Positions 53,151 to 62,626 are shown, counted from the stretch's first letter. The stretch is DNA of 64,000 bases from Treponema pallidum subsp. pallidum str. Nichols (GCF_000410535.2 NC_021490.2:530501-594500); one strand, 5' to 3'. Notes: generated by a model from the letters alone, not told the origin. Numbers and translations: made by a program.

Positions 53151-53279
53151 GTTTTTCCTCGTCATGGGTTGAACCCTCCCACGCGCGGGAGGGTTAGATA
53201 TCCCACAGCTTTTTGCTGCCGCGTGCCGCTGCACGGACTGCAGTGGTAGCGTCTTTCCTTTATACTCAGCACTGTGCAT

Positions 53280-54239
53280 ATGGTAACGGACGGCGCTTCC
53301 CCAAGAAGTGGGGTGTCGCTCATTATCGGCAGACCTTCCTCAGGTAAGTCAACCTTTCTCAATGCCGTGTGCGGGTACAAGGTGTCCATAGTTTCCCCTA
53401 TACCTCAGACAACCCGTAACACGGTGCGCGGCATCGTAAATATAGAATCCGACCAAATTGTCTTTATGGACACCCCGGGGTATCACCGGTCTGACAGAAA
53501 ATTTAATCTGCGCCTGCAGTCCCTTGTGCACAGTAATGTAAAGGATGCTGATGTGCTGTTGTACCTAGTAGACGCTACCCGTCAATTTGGAGAAGAAGAA
53601 GCAGCCATCTGTGCATTGCTTGCCCCGTATCAAAAAACGCGCGTATTGCTTGCCTTCAATAAAGTGGATGTCCTTCACAATTCGACCTCGTGCGACGAGC
53701 ATGCCTTTTTACACAGGCAAGGCAGCGTGCTGCGGGCCGGCAGCCTGGGACGAGCGCTACACGCCGCACTCCCCCACCTCCCTGCTGATCGGGTATTTAC
53801 AATATCTGCCCTGCACCAGGTTGGGCTCGATGCCCTCATGCGCACGCTGAGAGATCTCTTGCCAGAAGCGGCGCCTCTGTACCCTCAGGATTGCTATACG
53901 GATCAGACCATCGCCTTTCGCGTCACTGAGCTCATCCGAGAACAGGCAATCGCACGCTGCCGGGACGAACTGCCGCACGCACTATACGCCGGAGTGGAAG
54001 ACATGGAGCTGCGCCGCGGCAAGCGGGAACTGTGGTGCCGTGCGTTTCTTGCAGTAGAACGGGAAAGTCAAAAGGCAGTGCTCGTGGGGAAGAAAGGTGC
54101 AGTTATTCGCGCCATACGGCTAGATGCCATCCGCGCGCTACGCACACTCCTCCCCTACCATATTTCCCTTGATATACGAGTGAAGGTAGACCGCAGCTGG
54201 AGACAACGCGACCACACACTCAGCTCCCTTCTGTACTAG
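53280..54239 (+). CDS. era: GTPase Era
   Basis: Essential GTPase in 16S rRNA maturation. 319 residues. G1 is GRPSSGKSTFLN, G2 QTTRNTVRG, G3 DTPGYH, G4 NKVD, and the C-terminal KH domain is around AVLVGKKGAVIRAIRLDA. The ATG at 53280 is preceded in frame by GTG at 53274; neither has a Shine-Dalgarno sequence. TATACT at 53261-53266 is a -10-like hexamer immediately upstream, raising the possibility of a leaderless mRNA. The stop TAG shares CTAG with the convergent pfp stop. Confidence 0.95.
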   Translation: MVTDGASPRSGVSLIIGRPSSGKSTFLNAVCGYKVSIVSPIPQTTRNTVRGIVNIESDQIVFMDTPGYHRSDRKFNLRLQSLVHSNVKDADVLLYLVDATRQFGEEEAAICALLAPYQKTRVLLAFNKVDVLHNSTSCDEHAFLHRQGSVLRAGSLGRALHAALPHLPADRVFTISALHQVGLDALMRTLRDLLPEAAPLYPQDCYTDQTIAFRVTELIREQAIARCRDELPHALYAGVEDMELRRGKRELWCRAFLAVERESQKAVLVGKKGAVIRAIRLDAIRALRTLLPYHISLDIRVKVDRSWRQRDHTLSSLLY

Positions 54240-55957
54240 GATGACCGGTGCCCAAATGAGGAATTCGCCGCAGGGGCGGGCCGCTCAAGGCGTATAGTTA
54301 CTGAAGGTTCGTCACACACAGCCGGAGGTCCATAATACTGTACCGCCCCCGGATACACGTAGCTTGTTTTTAAGGCCCAACTCGCACGCCGACGAGAGAA
54401 CACCCGAAACGGCATGCCCTCCAGGTCAACCAGCGCCTTTTTTATCACCGGCTTTTGACTTCCATGTCGGCGCTCCATGTTCATGAGCATAGTAAGCGGC
54501 ACGCCACCTACTGCCCACTCAGCTACAGAAGACGTCAAGTTACGCACCGACGCTACGTACCCTGTAAACCTGTGCACGGCCAGAAGACACGCGGTCAAAC
54601 CGAGCGTATAGCAATAATCTGCATCAAAGTTGGACGGAAAAGCGCATCGCCCTTCGTAACCAAAAAAATGAGCAATGCTGGAAAAAACACCGGTGTACGT
54701 ACCTTCCTGCTTCATCTGCGCTAAGCGCTCCGTTACCTGGAGAATGAGCAAACGCTCTGTGTCAATGCGCGACACCTGCACATTCCCATGTGGATCCCGA
54801 TCTGCCAAAAGCTGTGTGGAAATTTCAGCAGGTAATGCGTTAAACACCGCACGAGCAGAAGCAGACAACGCCTGCTCTATCCAAACGCGCTGCGCGTCAG
54901 GAGTGTCCAGCGCCTCAAATTCCTGCGCGCGGCGTGCCATCACCTCGTTGAGCTCCGTAATTAGAGCCTTCATTTCAGGTATAAATTCGATAAGTCCTTC
55001 TGGAACTAACACTATACCAAAGTGCTCACCGTGTTGTGCGCGCGTGGCGATGGTGTCACACAACGACTGCACGATCTGTGCGAGCGTTAACGATTGCGCC
55101 GCTACTTCTTCCGAAATGAGACAGACATTTGGCTGTGTTTTCAGCGCGCACTCAAGCGCAATATGACTGGCTGAACGCCCCATGAGCTTAATAAAATGCC
55201 AGTACTTGCGGGCACTGCACGCATCGCGCGCAATGTTCCCGATAAGTTCACTGTATGTTTTTGTGGCAGTGTCAAAACCAAACGAGGTTTCTATCGCCTC
55301 ATTTTTCAAGTCTCCGTCAATAGTTTTGGGAACACCGATAACCTTGGTAGAAATACCACTGTTTACGAAGTGTTCTGCCAAAAGGGCAGCGTTCGTGTTG
55401 GAGTCATCACCTCCTACAACTACGAGTGCATCAAGCGCCATACGCGTGACTGTCTGCGCCGCGGCGGCAAACTGGGACTCACTTTCGATTTTGGTGCGTC
55501 CTGAACCAATGAGGTCAAAGCCACCTGTGTTGCGGTACGCATCTACACGGTCTGCGCATATCTCGATATGATCGCCAGAAAGCACGCCCGCAGGACCGCC
55601 TAGAAAACCGATAAGGACAGAGTCAGCGTGCCATCGTTTTAATCCGTCGAAAAGCCCTGCTATAACGTTGTGACCACCTGGTGCCTGACCCCCTGAGAGT
55701 ACTATGGCAACACGTAATCCTCGCGGCTCAGGTGCAGTCTCCATGGGGGAATCTTCGTTTTTCTCACTAGCATTAACGAAGTTCACCAGCGGCTGACCGT
55801 AGGTCCGCGCAAAAAGAGAGCGCAACGCGTCATAGTCTGCCACCGCAGTGGTGGATAAGCCGCGACGCGCACAAACGCGCCGAAAGTCCCCCCGAAGAAG
55901 ATCGGGGACCTTTGGCAGGTAGCGATGCCGTTCCTGTTGCAAGAGAGAAATACTCAT
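54236..55957 (-). CDS. pfp: Pyrophosphate-dependent phosphofructokinase
   Basis: Phosphorylates fructose 6-phosphate using PPi, the key glycolytic step in spirochaetes and plants. 573 residues, long PPi-PFK type. N-terminal loop VLSGGQAPGGHN, then VVGGDDSNTNAALLAEHF, where Asp-Asp-Ser marks PPi dependence; PKTIDGDLKN with the catalytic Asp; MGRSASHIALECAL; and ERLLILQVTERL in the C-terminal half. PPi use saves ATP, fitting a host-dependent energy economy. It is convergent with era (stops overlap). Confidence 0.95.
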   Translation of the reverse strand: MSISLLQQERHRYLPKVPDLLRGDFRRVCARRGLSTTAVADYDALRSLFARTYGQPLVNFVNASEKNEDSPMETAPEPRGLRVAIVLSGGQAPGGHNVIAGLFDGLKRWHADSVLIGFLGGPAGVLSGDHIEICADRVDAYRNTGGFDLIGSGRTKIESESQFAAAAQTVTRMALDALVVVGGDDSNTNAALLAEHFVNSGISTKVIGVPKTIDGDLKNEAIETSFGFDTATKTYSELIGNIARDACSARKYWHFIKLMGRSASHIALECALKTQPNVCLISEEVAAQSLTLAQIVQSLCDTIATRAQHGEHFGIVLVPEGLIEFIPEMKALITELNEVMARRAQEFEALDTPDAQRVWIEQALSASARAVFNALPAEISTQLLADRDPHGNVQVSRIDTERLLILQVTERLAQMKQEGTYTGVFSSIAHFFGYEGRCAFPSNFDADYCYTLGLTACLLAVHRFTGYVASVRNLTSSVAEWAVGGVPLTMLMNMERRHGSQKPVIKKALVDLEGMPFRVFSRRRASWALKTSYVYPGAVQYYGPPAVCDEPSVTIRLERPAPAANSSFGHRSS

Positions 55958-56016
55958 CGATGATTACTCCTTCATATACGAAAAATAGCACGACCGCACC
56001 GCCGCACCCCCACAAC

Positions 56017-56700
56017 TCACTCTGCAGCAGGCGCGACCGCGTGTGGATGCGCAATACTCAACGCAAGAATAGCACGTTTAAGAACCGTCGCTTCTTCTTC
56101 ATACAGTGAACGCCCCACACTGCACAACGCAGCGCTCTCCTGTGCGATCACCTCCGCCGCCATTTTCCTGTCGTATCCCATCTGTACAAGAGCAGTTACC
56201 AGATCCTCAATTTCCCTCGCATGGGGAGCACACCCAAGATTGCTCGGATGTGCAGCACGATCATCTGTCTGACTCTGGGCACAAGAGGCCGCGTCGGTTA
56301 GCGCGAGCGTACCTTTCAGCGCTAAGAGCATGCGCTGTGCAGTCTTTTTTCCAATGCCTGGTATGCGCTGGAGTGCACATAAATCTCCTGTATCAAGCGC
56401 TGCACACAAAGCCTGACTGCTAATACTCGAAAGAACTTTGAGCGCCTGCTTTGGACCAATACCTTCTACCTTTGTAAGACTGAGAAAGAGCGTGCGCTCT
56501 TGTACATTCGAAAAACCAAAGAGGCGAAGCGCATCTTCACGGTGATACAACCAGGTAAAGACCTTAACGTGTGATCCAACCTCACCGAACGCAGCACTAC
56601 TGTATGCGGACACTGCAATTTCCCATTCAATACCATGCACCTCAACACAGAGGCGCTCGCGCTCATGGAGCGTCAAGATACCGCTGATGCTTTCGAACAT
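56017..56700 (-). CDS. ruvA: Holliday junction branch-migration protein RuvA
   Basis: Tetrameric DNA-junction-binding subunit of RuvAB. 227 residues. Domain I opens with MFESISGILTLHERERLCVEV; domain II carries the two helix-hairpin-helix motifs, LTKVEGIGPKQALKVLSSI and LQRIPGIGKKTAQRMLLALKG. The C-terminal domain III, which contacts RuvB, is present (LVTALVQMGYDRKMAAEVI). RuvB is not in this window; RuvC is about 27 kb away on the same strand. Confidence 0.95.
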   Translation of the reverse strand: MFESISGILTLHERERLCVEVHGIEWEIAVSAYSSAAFGEVGSHVKVFTWLYHREDALRLFGFSNVQERTLFLSLTKVEGIGPKQALKVLSSISSQALCAALDTGDLCALQRIPGIGKKTAQRMLLALKGTLALTDAASCAQSQTDDRAAHPSNLGCAPHAREIEDLVTALVQMGYDRKMAAEVIAQESAALCSVGRSLYEEEATVLKRAILALSIAHPHAVAPAAE

Positions 56701-56741
56701 TATCTCCTCTTTATGTGTGGCGCACTGAAGCGAACACTACG

Positions 56742-58610
56742 CTACCATGACAATTGCACAAAGACCGGATCGTGATCAGAAACGCGTTCCCGAGCAGGCT
56801 GCTCTGCGTTGATATGCAGTATATCAGCAGTCTCCGTGCGCGCTCCTACAGACAGGATATTATCCAGTGTTTGCGAGTAACCGCGGTACACATAGGTATA
56901 TCGCTCCGTCTCCGGCAAGAGATCCAACGCACTGTGCATCCCCACTGCGGTGAATTTTTGAATAACATCAGAAAACCAAAAATCATTGAAATCTCCCGCC
57001 ACCACCACCGGAAGATCTGCACGCTCGCGACGTAGTGCAGCAACAAAAGCGGCAACCTGCGCCGCCTGCTGTATACGCTTGCGTTTGGAGTGTTCCTGTG
57101 CAGGTTGCGTGCTACCCCAAACGGGGTCATCCCCTCGCTTTGAAGAAAAGTGATTCGTTACCACAACAAAATCTTTCCCCTTATTCACCCCTGATACAAA
57201 CTGAAAATGTGCCACCAAAGATTTACGTGTGTTTTGAAAACTTTCTTGCCCTACTCCGATGCGCGCAGGATTTTTTACCATCTGTCTTCCCCCGCGCACC
57301 ATTTGGGCAACCGAATGAAATGTTCCTGCACTTCCTGTCTGGTCCTGCACCAGCTGCACACGATCGGTACGGTACAAATAACAACAGCGAATATTTCCTC
57401 CCGGTTGTCCGCCATCGGCATCCAACGATTGCACGCCCGCAGGAGCATTATCCTGCGGATCGATATTCACCGCTTTATACCGAACGGCGCTGAACTCTGC
57501 CATTGCACGTACCAGTAAATCCAACGTGTGCTGTGCGCTCGTACAGTGATGATGTTTTTTTGCGCCATCGTCATCCTGTATCTCAACAAGACAAATAACG
57601 TCCGGCGCCTTAAGATCATTCACAAAGTGCTTCGCAAAGACGCGCGCACGCGCTGAGTCTGCTTTATTCCCTGCAGAAAAATTCTCCACATTATAACTCG
57701 CTATATTCAAAAATCGTGCGTTGAACTGTATGGTCGAAACTTCAGGACTAAAACCTGAGCGTCTCAAAGGGGGAAGCGGCTCAGCAAGTTCTAATTGGTA
57801 ACTAGAAGACGAATACCCCATGATCCCCACCACCGTCCCTTCAAAGGAATCACCAGGCAGAGGAGGGGCGCTTTTGAATACTTCAGGAAGGCTGTCAAAC
57901 ATACGCCGGGGACAAAAGGCAAGGACAGGACGTATATGGGTTTGCTCATACACGTATCCTCCGTGCATATTCAAACGTGTAGAAGGGGTATCCCCCGGTA
58001 GGAGGTAATACGTAGAGCGATACGCAACAGCAGGAACGGTGGGATTCACCATCTGAACCCGCATCCCTTCCACACTTTCATAAAAATCAATAGTCTCTGC
58101 ATCCGGTGCGAGGTCTGCAAGGTTGCTGACAAACACCGGCTGAGACACCCGCGCATACGAAATCAACACCGGTTCAGGCAATTCCCTGCCATGTGCTAGC
58201 ACTCGCACATCCTGCGCGCGCTTGATAACAAGCTGGGTGACGCTCAGATCCCGAGCATTGCCTTTTGAGATATACTCGCTGACAGTACCGAGCACCGCCA
58301 CGTAGTCACCCACGCGCAAACTATCAGGGAAAGCCTTACCACAATACACAAAAATGCCGTCAGACGTTTTAGGATTGCCATCCCCATGCGGATCTTGAAA
58401 ATAAAAACCAATAGGTCGTTTACCCGAACGCGCAATAGCAGTTACCACGCCACGCACATCACGCACGTGTTTACCCTCATAGGCAGAACGGTGTCCTTCC
58501 CCTTGGATCGCACCGATTGAGTGGGGAACAGACGCCGCACTGCACCGTGATCCTGTTCCCACTATCCAAAAGATGACCCCCACGCACGCTCCCGCTACTT
58601 TACTGCTCAT
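56742..58610 (-). CDS. Exported endonuclease/exonuclease/phosphatase-family nuclease
   Basis: 622 residues, ExeM/NucH-like layout. N-terminal signal peptide (about 1-26, VAGACVGVIFWIVGTGS, then RCSAAS). An OB-fold-type domain (about 40-150: GVVTAIARSGKRPIGFYFQDP) is followed by the EEP catalytic domain (about 320-620) with SYNVENFSAGNKADS, ICLVEIQDDDG, VVVAGDFNDFWFSD and the final SDHDPVFVQLSW; the metal and catalytic Asp/His residues are present. It should act in the periplasm or outside the cell. Possible roles are nucleic-acid scavenging or extracellular DNA degradation; neither is shown by sequence. Position between ruvA and an MglB-type gene. Confidence 0.88.
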   Translation of the reverse strand: MSSKVAGACVGVIFWIVGTGSRCSAASVPHSIGAIQGEGHRSAYEGKHVRDVRGVVTAIARSGKRPIGFYFQDPHGDGNPKTSDGIFVYCGKAFPDSLRVGDYVAVLGTVSEYISKGNARDLSVTQLVIKRAQDVRVLAHGRELPEPVLISYARVSQPVFVSNLADLAPDAETIDFYESVEGMRVQMVNPTVPAVAYRSTYYLLPGDTPSTRLNMHGGYVYEQTHIRPVLAFCPRRMFDSLPEVFKSAPPLPGDSFEGTVVGIMGYSSSSYQLELAEPLPPLRRSGFSPEVSTIQFNARFLNIASYNVENFSAGNKADSARARVFAKHFVNDLKAPDVICLVEIQDDDGAKKHHHCTSAQHTLDLLVRAMAEFSAVRYKAVNIDPQDNAPAGVQSLDADGGQPGGNIRCCYLYRTDRVQLVQDQTGSAGTFHSVAQMVRGGRQMVKNPARIGVGQESFQNTRKSLVAHFQFVSGVNKGKDFVVVTNHFSSKRGDDPVWGSTQPAQEHSKRKRIQQAAQVAAFVAALRRERADLPVVVAGDFNDFWFSDVIQKFTAVGMHSALDLLPETERYTYVYRGYSQTLDNILSVGARTETADILHINAEQPARERVSDHDPVFVQLSW

Positions 58611-58634
58611 AGGACACTCCTCACGCGCAGTGTA

Positions 58635-59699
58635 TCAGCGCAGGTAATTTTGCACAGTACGGTAGTTTTCTTTGGTGACAACTTTATAGGGGATCCACAC
58701 ACACTGCTTTTCTGCCGTACCGAATACTGCCGCGCGTCCTGCCACTCCGTTTCCTGCGTGCGTAAACGCAGTGCTGTCTTCAGCGGGGATCGATGGGACA
58801 GAATCACCCATAAGTGCAAACAAAAGATTTAAAATAGCCTTCCCCTGACTGGAGACATCGTTAAGGACGGTGCCGAGCATCAGATCCTCTTCAATAGCTT
58901 TCAAAGCAGACGCAGTAGCATCGATACCCACAACCGGCACACGCTTATTTTCTTTAAAAAAACCTGCACTCTGCAACGCTTCAATGGCGCCGAGCGCTGC
59001 GTCATCGTTATTCGCAAATACTGCCTCAATGCGATCTCCGTGTGTGTGAATAAGCGTGTGCATCGCAGCCTGTCCTTTCACCCGACTGTCAAGCGCAAAA
59101 GCCTCCCCGATTATCTCGCCCTTTAATCCGATTTCTCTCAGCGCCTGACACACATACCGCGCACAGCGAGCACCGCTTTTATGATCAGGATCCCCTTTGA
59201 GCACTACGCATTGGATAATACCGTCGGCGTTCTTATCTGCACTTGGTGTACGTTCCAGATATTGCGCAACCAGTCTGCTTTGCAGCAAACCAAGCTCGTC
59301 GTCCTTGACGCCTACGTAATAGGCGCGTGCATACCGGTTCAAATCAGAAAGGTCAGGCATACGATTGAAGAATACTAGCGGAATGCGCGCCTGCTGTGCC
59401 TTTTCAATAACCGTGCGCGCAGCACGATGGTCTACAAGATTTACCGCAAGACCGTGCACGCCGCGCGCAATAAATTGATCGATGTGCTTGTTCTGAATAC
59501 TCTGCGATGCCTGACTATCCACGATGAGGATTCGAGCATGTTTTTTGCCAACCGTAGAGAGTATGTGACGCAAGCGCGCCACGAGCGTGTTGTCATACTG
59601 ATACACGACTACTCCGATAGTCGGCTTTTCGCTGCGCTTGCACGCGCCCGCACCAAGTGCACACAAAAGGAGCGCTACACACATCCCTGTACCTTTCAT
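58635..59699 (-). CDS. mglB: MglB-type sugar-binding lipoprotein
   Basis: Substrate-binding protein of the galactose/glucose ABC-transport family (periplasmic-binding type 1). 354 residues. Lipoprotein signal peptide with lipobox LGAGAC, C20. Family stretches: GVVVYQYDNTLVARLRHIL, AVNLVDHRAARTVIEKAQQARIPLVFFNRMPDL, CVVLKGDPDHKSGARCARYV, VFANNDDAALGAIEAL and VPVVGIDATASALKAIEE, the last being the hinge/ligand site. No ATPase or permease gene is next to it, so it must rely on one encoded elsewhere. From memory, this is one of two MglB-like proteins in T. pallidum. Confidence 0.9.
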   Translation of the reverse strand: MKGTGMCVALLLCALGAGACKRSEKPTIGVVVYQYDNTLVARLRHILSTVGKKHARILIVDSQASQSIQNKHIDQFIARGVHGLAVNLVDHRAARTVIEKAQQARIPLVFFNRMPDLSDLNRYARAYYVGVKDDELGLLQSRLVAQYLERTPSADKNADGIIQCVVLKGDPDHKSGARCARYVCQALREIGLKGEIIGEAFALDSRVKGQAAMHTLIHTHGDRIEAVFANNDDAALGAIEALQSAGFFKENKRVPVVGIDATASALKAIEEDLMLGTVLNDVSSQGKAILNLLFALMGDSVPSIPAEDSTAFTHAGNGVAGRAAVFGTAEKQCVWIPYKVVTKENYRTVQNYLR

Positions 59700-59783
59700 A
59701 TTTCCTCCTCATGTTCACCAGCGCATTCTGATTTGACACTTCTTTCCCCTCACACCCTGATACCCGCGCGAGGAATATAGAAA

Positions 59784-61499
59784 TTAGAAAAAGGATGGAT
59801 TATCCAGTGCTGCCACCAATCGCATGAACGTGTCTATGTACCCGGCCTTGCGCCGTTTAGCGTACACGTCTGCGACAATCGCCTCACTTGCCTCAATCAT
59901 GTATATGTTTTGGATTTCTATTACGTCGTACGTGCTAAAGCCATGCTCATCTGCAAAATTGCCAGGAACCAGTGACTCCACACGGTAGGTGTTGCGCGTG
60001 CCGGTGCGCGCCAAGCGCATCCCAAAAAGGGGCAAGAAGGCCCGGTACGATAAGTCGTACTTATACAGGATCCGGGCAGGATGTTCCGGCCGTACTCCTA
60101 ACTGGCAGTACCATTCATCCTGCTCATAGGCGGCCAGATCATGCAGTTTGCTCTTGTCCCGCAGTCGGTACCCTGCAAGACGGACGATAGTTTCGGGCAC
60201 GTATTTTTCCAACTCTGCCTGTAAGTCAGCTACACAAGAAACGGATGCATCATTGACCGTGGTAATAATTGCCCCTTCTGGTATTCCTGCGTACGAGAGA
60301 GGACTGCCAGGAATAACGTACGAAGAAAGCACACCGCCGACGCCAGCATTTTTCCACACACGGTGTGTTTCACCAAACGCACCAAGCCACGGATGCGTCA
60401 CCAATCCCCCGCGGTACAAGCTTGGCAGCACCTGCTTGAGCAATTCTACAGGAATGGCAAAATTAAGCCCTGCATGCTGCTCCACACCTGCAAACGCTAC
60501 TGCCTGAACGCACCCTTCCTCGTCGATAACTGGACCGCCTGAGTTCCCTCGATTAATGGATGCGTCTATCTGCAGCACTCCCCCACCGACTGAAAGCAGT
60601 TTGCGCTTTTTCGCAGACACGATGCCAGAAGTAAGCGTTCGTTCAAGCCCAGCAGGCGATCCTATCGCGTAGATTTTACTCCCCACGTCCAAATTCTTTG
60701 AGGAACCTAAGCCAAACACCACCTCAGGAGTAATTTCTGTTTTTAGCAATGCAAGATCTGCAAGCGCATCCCACCCGACAACGCGCACCGGAACTTTCAC
60801 GGTGTTGTCTGAGGGGAGCTTGATGTACGCACGCGAATACCCTTCGTACGCAGGATCTACCTCGCTTCTGATAACGTGGTAGTTAGTGACGATATAGCCC
60901 CTCTTGTCGATGAAAAAACCTGACCCGATAACTCGATCTGCAAACCCGCGTCCGTGCTCTACGCGAATTCCTCGATCTACCAAAATGGTGACCGTCCCCT
61001 TTATCATGGCTGCCGGACTCCGCGCAGCAGAAGTTCCGGCGCGCTTCTCTTGCGCCGCAACCAATACGTGCGCACCCTCCTTTTTCCACTGTTCAATTTG
61101 CGCACGATGCAGCGATCGCTCCGTCCAGTCCTTCAGCGGAATGCGAAGTGCCGAGAGGGAACGAAAAAACACAAGTGCCTCCGACCACTTCTGTTTCTCC
61201 ACTGAATAGCGAAACGCCTCTTTGACGCGCGCAAGCGCCTGGGCATACAGCTGAGCCACCTTCTGATGTGCTGGGGCATTTCTTTTGAGCGCAATTGCAC
61301 ACATAAGCGCCCGCAGAGGACGCGCGCGCAGCTCCTCTTTTGCACACGCAACCTGTGCATCGAGGTATTCTTTTCCCGTACGGTCGACGCGCACATCCGC
61401 CCTTTCGTCGAAGACACGACAACCGGAAAGGACACCCAGCACCCCGCCGAGCGCAACGTTCAGCCATGCACTTCGCAGACAAAGGGAAGCGGTTTTCAC
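59784..61499 (-). CDS. HtrA/DegP-like serine protease lipoprotein
   Basis: 571 residues from GTG at 61499 (overlapping the ispH stop by GTGA). Lipoprotein signal peptide with lipobox L24-S-G-C27. After an N-terminal helical region (about 35-170, no recognised domain), a trypsin-like domain follows with H in GYIVTNYHVIRSEV, D in DALADLALLKTE and S in INRGNSGGPVIDEEG; the triad is complete. A PDZ-like segment follows (HPWLGAFGETHRVW ... GAIITTVNDASV). Likely a periplasmic, membrane-anchored quality-control protease. The longer open frame upstream lies inside ispH antisense-like sequence and is not used. Confidence 0.88.
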   Translation of the reverse strand: MKTASLCLRSAWLNVALGGVLGVLSGCRVFDERADVRVDRTGKEYLDAQVACAKEELRARPLRALMCAIALKRNAPAHQKVAQLYAQALARVKEAFRYSVEKQKWSEALVFFRSLSALRIPLKDWTERSLHRAQIEQWKKEGAHVLVAAQEKRAGTSAARSPAAMIKGTVTILVDRGIRVEHGRGFADRVIGSGFFIDKRGYIVTNYHVIRSEVDPAYEGYSRAYIKLPSDNTVKVPVRVVGWDALADLALLKTEITPEVVFGLGSSKNLDVGSKIYAIGSPAGLERTLTSGIVSAKKRKLLSVGGGVLQIDASINRGNSGGPVIDEEGCVQAVAFAGVEQHAGLNFAIPVELLKQVLPSLYRGGLVTHPWLGAFGETHRVWKNAGVGGVLSSYVIPGSPLSYAGIPEGAIITTVNDASVSCVADLQAELEKYVPETIVRLAGYRLRDKSKLHDLAAYEQDEWYCQLGVRPEHPARILYKYDLSYRAFLPLFGMRLARTGTRNTYRVESLVPGNFADEHGFSTYDVIEIQNIYMIEASEAIVADVYAKRRKAGYIDTFMRLVAALDNPSFF

Positions 61500-62626
61500 C
61501 GCACGGAGCCTACAGCAAAAGGTCGGACAGCACCGGGCGACACCGCGCCGGATGCACCCGCTGAACCGACGGAAGAAGTAGCCGCCGCACAAACAGCCCT
61601 GCAGGTACTCACCTTGGGCAGAGCAGAGGAAGACACCCGAGAAGCGACAGGCGCGCCGCCCGTGCGCAGCGCCTGCTCCACAGCAGCGATAACACAGTCT
61701 GGGGTGGAAGCCCCTGCACTGATGCCCACCGCACTGAAGGCATAGATATCGGGGGGAATATCTTCTACACGCTCTACCAGCCACGTAGGTAGCGACGTTT
61801 CGCGCGCGGTGTGGAGTAGACGCTGGGTATTTGCCGAGTGTGCGCCGCCGATCACCAGGAGCGCTTCCACCGTGGGCGCAAGAGCACGCAGCGCCGCCTG
61901 TCTGCGCGCAGTTGCCGCGCAGATAGTACGCGCTACCGTCAATTCCCGCACACGGGTACGCGCCGCAGCGGCGATCGCGTCGTATTCACCCTGTGTAATG
62001 GTAGTTTGGGCAAGGAGCGCTGCACGCGCTAAACACGGCAACGCGGCAGCCTCACGCGCGTTTTGCACCACAAAGCACTGCACCTGTGGCAGCATGCCGT
62101 CTGGTGCGCCGCCTGGCAAGTGGCTGCACGCCTGCGCAGCTCCCGCGCGCACATACCCCTCGATGCCAACGATTTCCCCATGATTGCGGTCCCCGGCGAG
62201 AATAACGTGCAGTCCCTGCGCGGCAAAACCCTGAGCACGCCGCTGACTTTCCTTAACTCGCGGGCAGGTGGCGTCCACCACCTGCGCTCCGGAACGCTCG
62301 AGGGCCTCATACACCTCAGGTGCCACGCCATGCGCTCTAATCACCACGGTACGCGCCGTCTTTTCTTCCACTGCATGCGGCGCTGCGCCCGGTGCCGCAG
62401 GAGCGTGCAGCGCAAAAGATAGATGAGCAGGATCCAGACACTCAATGCCACGCGCGCGCAAACGGGCGAGCGTCACGGGATTGTGGACGAGCGGACCGAG
62501 CGTGTAGACGCTCCCGCGGTGGTGGGCGCGGGCGTGTTCTGCCATGCGCACCGCCATACGCACCCCGCCGCAATAGCCGAGGGTGTGGGCGCGCGTGATA
62601 ACCTTAATGCAATTGACCTTTCTCAT
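61496..62626 (-). CDS. ispH: IspH (LytB), HMBPP reductase
   Basis: Last MEP-pathway enzyme, a [4Fe-4S] protein making IPP and DMAPP. About 376 residues from ATG 62626 (MRKVNCIKVITRAHTLGYCGGV). Conserved cysteines lie in GYCGGVR, DATCPRVK and RTICAATARRQ; H in PLVHNPVT and the GAHSANTQRL segment are also present. An earlier in-frame ATG at 62698 precedes the fold and was not used. The C-terminal ~60 residues are an Ala/Ser/Val-rich tail not seen in most IspH proteins. It overlaps the protease gene by GTGA. IspDF is also in this window. Confidence 0.94.
   Translation of the reverse strand: MRKVNCIKVITRAHTLGYCGGVRMAVRMAEHARAHHRGSVYTLGPLVHNPVTLARLRARGIECLDPAHLSFALHAPAAPGAAPHAVEEKTARTVVIRAHGVAPEVYEALERSGAQVVDATCPRVKESQRRAQGFAAQGLHVILAGDRNHGEIVGIEGYVRAGAAQACSHLPGGAPDGMLPQVQCFVVQNAREAAALPCLARAALLAQTTITQGEYDAIAAAARTRVRELTVARTICAATARRQAALRALAPTVEALLVIGGAHSANTQRLLHTARETSLPTWLVERVEDIPPDIYAFSAVGISAGASTPDCVIAAVEQALRTGGAPVASRVSSSALPKVSTCRAVCAAATSSVGSAGASGAVSPGAVRPFAVGSVR

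Noticed and set aside
61500-61784. Upstream extension of the HtrA-like protease gene
   Set aside because: Overlaps ispH coding in another frame and is cysteine/arginine-rich without homology; the lipoprotein signal begins at 61499.
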